From Eretmocerus hayati (taxonomy: Eukaryota > Arthropoda > Insecta > Hymenoptera > Aphelinidae), in NCBI GenBank assembly GCA_029851415.1, contig CM056742.1:190445344-190509343 (forward strand): 64,000 nucleotides of DNA, given 5' to 3'. The notes beneath the pieces were generated by a model. That model had not been told where the DNA came from. It was given only the letters and a program-made list of their open reading frames with translations, and searched no databases. Of the stretch, positions 60,585 through 64,000 are shown one piece after another; within the stretch, counting starts at the first letter, position 1, and the number at the start of each line of letters is the position of its first letter. The position numbers and the translations under genes were made by a program.

Positions 60585-62530
60585 GAAGTTAAACATTTCT
60601 GAATCATATAAAATAAGAACTATTGCAATTGTAGTGTCAATAGCGACGAACATAACGAGCAGAGGCAACAATAAAAAGCTAGCAAGGGCGAGAGCAACTG
60701 ACGACGATGACATTTCGGAGATCGTAAGGCCATCTATTATATGTCCTTGACAAGGTCCTACGACCGGGGATTCCCACATCCACCCTAAACCAGCCTCCCG
60801 TGGTAACATTGCGTTCGATGGTAAGTTAGGTTTTCGCCGCCGTTGTGCCAGGTAAGGAAGTGAGTGTTTTGAGCTTTCAAATCGATTTTCCGAGACTTCA
60901 TTGTCACGATTTCGTTGTTGAAGTTTCACTATACATGCATTAGAATGTCACACCAGCGACGGTGATCACTCAGACTTCACATTTCTGTTTCACAGCAATT
61001 GGCATTGGTATGCATGTCATCAAATACTAGAAATCATTCTTGCTGAAACAACACTGAGAAACTTGAATGCGGTCCAAACTAATTCTCGTGGATGCAAATC
61101 GAGATGCAAATCTACTCAATTTGGCTTTGGGTTAATGGTACAAAAAAACAATCCAAAGTGTAGATGAAAAAAGAATGCAAGAATAATATGTTATGTGCCT
61201 CCTGGCGAGAAAGCATCTTTTCCACAATGAGGTACGTATAATATTTTGTTGCTGAGGGAAATGCCTTTCCGAGCCATTCTCACGCAGCAAACACATAGCT
61301 CAGAAATTACGTTTCAGAGCCATGAAATTTTTTTTTGTGATTATGGATGTACCGTTGAAGGAATTTCAAACATTTATAACAAAACAATTCGGAAGAACGT
61401 GCAACACGAAGTCCTATCCTCGAACCCCTTAAAACCTGGACCATCTAAAAACGGGTAAATATGTTGTTATTCGACTCACAGAAGTGCCCCCACAATTCCG
61501 ATGAGGGGCAACACACGTAGAATCTCGTGAAACATTCAAGAACAGATTGCACTGGTTACACTGGACAACAAAATGTTGAGTCTGGAATATCATTTATCTT
61601 AGGAAAATATGATTTTTTAAAGTAATTTTTAAAGTAGAAACCAAAGCTGTGATCAGTTTTTCTCCTCTACACGTCAGCATATTTTTTCAATTGCAAAAAA
61701 CTGATGTTCCAGAAAACGCTGTTTTTTTTATTTCTTCTCAATTTTCAAAGTTGATGACTATTTCGCTAGCGAATACCATTCGGTCAAAATGTATATCAAA
61801 ATATTTTTTTCCATGTATCTTGACCCGCTGCATACGATCCCGGTGGTTTCAGAAAGCTACCATGTAAGTGTGAAGGTGTGTGAGCTAATTATAGTCTTCC
61901 TAGTACCTGGGGAAAAAGTCCAATTTTGCAATATATTATAGAAAAATCATAAAACGGGCTAGGATGGGCCAATTTAAACGTTCGAGGTCGCATTCTCTTT
62001 GTTTTGTTTTATACTTCGAGGAAGAAATTGTCGGTGCCCGCAGAAAGTGCGGCTTGATGCCACAGAAAACACCCCGTGTTTCTGATAATTTTTGCTGTGT
62101 TAAAATCACGGGAAGAGAGCTCCCTTCCTTGCACGGGGTATTCAAACATAATTTTCCTACCCAAAATGACTGTCTGATCACGGTCCCGTACTTAGTTTTG
62201 AGCTACCACATCAGGATTTTTGTCTAGGCCAAAAATCCCTGAAAAAACAGGTTTTATGCCTCTATACACTACAAAAAGAAATCCTTACTCTCAGCTTGCC
62301 GTATCGTCTTACTATTGCATCTTAAAATCGTTTTGAGTCTGACCGTCAGATCATATGAAGAGCTCCTTACTCCGTTTCAGGAAAACTTCATGATATTAAG
62401 ATCATTTGCATTCGATGGAGGTTTCTTGTCTGACAATGAGGCAAATTTTTATCTTATTCTGAAAACTGCACCCATCTTATAATGTACGAAACTACGTTTT
62501 GTTGTGAAAACATGCAGTATTGAATACCTA
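60585..62530. other. intergenic, nothing recognised
   Basis: A minus-strand frame ending in a hydrophobic stretch (about 60590-60760, part of 60507-60929) has no family match and runs into the transposon end. Other frames are short. Confidence 0.4.
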
Positions 62531-62833
62531 CTTAACCCGTTGCCCCCACTGGGGGTCCACTGGACCCCAGGCCAACTTTGACGGGTAATTCAGCCCGTTA
62601 AAAGTTCGAAAATCGCACTTGTGGGGCCATCTCTCGTCAGTTCGGATGTGTTACTATACAGCCGCGTCGGTTTGGAGGCCCGGCGACACATCAGTGTGCT
62701 GTGAGCAGTCGACAAAGCAAGTGCGTAGTAGCCGTGGGATCCAACGGACCCCAGGTGGGTGGAACGTGACCTTTCTGTATTTTTCCGTGTGCAGTGATTT
62801 TCTCATTTTCGCGTTTTTTGGCCGCTTCAGAGC

Positions 62834-62908
62834 GTAAGTACAACTTGTCCACCGGTAAATAAATGATTTTGAAGTTCTTTTCCTGCACACTGCGAATATT
62901 GCTTGCAG
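62834..62908 (+). other. predicted 75-bp intron before the piggyBac transposase start
   Basis: A GTAAGTAC donor and a TGCTTGCAG acceptor directly abut the ATG at 62909, a typical short insect intron in the 5' leader. Confidence 0.5.
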
Positions 62909-63010
62909 ATGGCGTACAACCTACGAAGGCGAAATATCGCGGAGATCCTACGTGAAGAAGACGAAGATGAGGAGTATGTCGATGCTCAAGCATCTGATTC
63001 AGAAGAGTAG
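62909..63010 (+). pseudogene. piggyBac transposase N-terminal remnant, 33 aa
   Basis: Starts MAYNLRRRNIAEILREEDED and continues in an acidic Asp/Glu/Ser stretch before TAG, as in piggyBac transposases. The frame ends at or near the internal deletion and is in a different frame from the C-terminal remnant. Confidence 0.75.
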
Positions 63011-63030
63011 GTCGTGGGATCAATTCTAGA

Positions 63031-63336
63031 TTGCCAATGAAAAAGTGCTTAGATGGACTTGTTCTGCACTTGATAACGCCCTTACTGGAAAAGCGTTATG
63101 AGGTCCCCTCACTTCAATCATATCTGAAGGCAGGCATTGGGTCAATTTTGAAGAAACACGTTGAACCTCAGGCTCTTCGTGAAGATGTGAGGCCTGAATT
63201 TGATAAAAAAAAGCGCTGTATGCTATGCCCAAGAGTGGGGGATCGAAAAAGTAAGATGAAATGCCCGTCTTGCCTTCGCCCCATGTGCGATGACCATCGA
63301 GTTTGGCTATGCAACGATTGTGGCGGTACAATATGA
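63031..63336 (+). pseudogene. piggyBac transposase C-terminal remnant with cysteine-rich domain
   Basis: Counting from 63031, the residues run through LREDVRPEFD to the Cys/His domain: C63-x2-C66, C78-x2-C81, C86-x2-H89, C94-x2-C97. This is the cross-brace zinc domain that ends piggyBac transposases and binds the terminal repeats. The catalytic DDD region that should precede it is absent. An AATAAA follows at about 63395. Confidence 0.85.
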
Positions 63337-64000
63337 CTTTTTATAAAATTTTGGACTTTGTAAGACTGTTTTATACTTTTTATATCTTATTCTAATAAAG
63401 ATTGATGCAAAAATAGTCTTTGCCAATTGTTTATACCCCTCAAATGCCCCATGAAGAGTGATTACCTGACTATGTTCCAATTTCCGAATTTTACGTTTTT
63501 TCCCCTCAGTAATTCTTCGGAATAAATATATTTTTTTTCAGATTCGTGAATGATATCAATCTTACCTATTACTGTAGTATCTCCCGCGTAGAATCGCACA
63601 AGAATTTTTGAAAAAGGTCAAATATTGACGAAATGGCGAATTTTTTCCGTAAAATTGCCGATTTTTGCACTAGTTTTGTAAATTACCAAAATTATAGAAC
63701 AATACGTCGAAAAACTTGATGAAACCTATCAGATACTTTGATCATGATGATAATGTTCACGTCCGTGCAAGATTTGAATCGATATCTCCATTTACGCGTG
63801 AATAATGAGCTAATTTCTGCGTGGGGTCCAATGGACCCCCTGTGGGGGCAACGTCATTTTCCGGAGGTGTGGGGGCAACGGGTTAATCGAAGCACAAATC
63901 ATTTTGTATATGATAGTGATTTGCCAGTGTCCATGAGTCGGAGAAGTCTCGATCATGATACTATATAAAGAAATAGATGCAATTCTTTTTCCATCACTTG

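Larger units (their letters stand above)
62536..63882. mobile_element. internally deleted piggyBac transposon, 1347 bp
   Basis: TTAA (62532-62535 and 63883-63886) flanks inverted ends CCCGTTGCCCCCAC / GTGGGGGCAACGGG. Subterminal palindromes GGGGTCCA[C/A]TGGACCCC lie at 62552-62568 and 63823-63839. The body keeps the 5' intron, the transposase N-terminus and the zinc-binding C-terminus but lacks the catalytic core. Confidence 0.95.

Noticed and set aside
60507..60929. 140-codon minus-strand frame with a hydrophobic segment
   Set aside because: It runs into the right end of a transposon and has no recognisable domain or conserved start.

Overview
The window reads as nuclear DNA of an insect, most likely a holometabolous one. 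A hymenopteran is my best guess but is not proven. It is AT-rich, gene-poor and full of short non-autonomous DNA transposons and palindromes. It has exactly one complete, confidently recognised protein gene: even-skipped (eve), on the minus strand at about 11.0-14.8 kb. Its three coding exons (14576-14378, 13553-13357, 12543-11683) join in phase with canonical GT/AG introns. They give a 418-residue homeodomain repressor with an Eve-type homeodomain and the C-terminal LFQPYK Groucho-type motif. A TATA box and an initiator-like sequence lie the expected distance apart upstream, and three Pumilio-type UGUANAUA sites lie just after the stop codon.

The only other gene-like coding segments are two. 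One is an isolated N-terminal exon of an SLC17-type phosphate/anion cotransporter (minus, 27996-27757), with no continuation found. The other is the N- and C-terminal remnants of a piggyBac transposase, inside a 1.35-kb internally deleted piggyBac element with TTAA target duplications (62536-63882).

Layout. 1-11 kb: eve 3' flank with a TA-flanked MITE (2.4-3.2 kb), a cluster of three hairpins (6.6-7.0 kb), a 2.2-kb Tc1/mariner-like element (7.3-9.5 kb) and GC-enriched islands. 11-14.8 kb: eve. 14.8-32 kb: eve 5' flank with GC-enriched islands, a perfect 57-bp-stem hairpin (16.0 kb), a block of dispersed repeats (22-25.7 kb) and the orphan SLC17 exon. 32-36 kb: a TTAA-flanked hairpin MITE and a ~77-bp minisatellite. 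36.8-37.6 kb: a CACTGTAAA MITE holding a tRNA-like segment and a CATC microsatellite. 42.6-45.1 kb: a 2.5-kb near-palindromic element with CAC/GTG ends and a CGAA direct repeat. 48-49 kb: a second satellite with a 315-bp higher-order period. 49.8-60.6 kb: further MITEs and fold-back elements. 62.5-63.9 kb: the piggyBac element.

Between the repeats, islands of higher GC without convincing ORFs recur every few kilobases on both sides of eve. Several carry words matching known binding sites of segmentation regulators (TAATCC, TTGACTTT, TTTATGG). The simplest reading is a cis-regulatory landscape around one developmental gene, invaded by small transposons. I saw no CRISPR array, operon, phage or other system of prokaryotic type.
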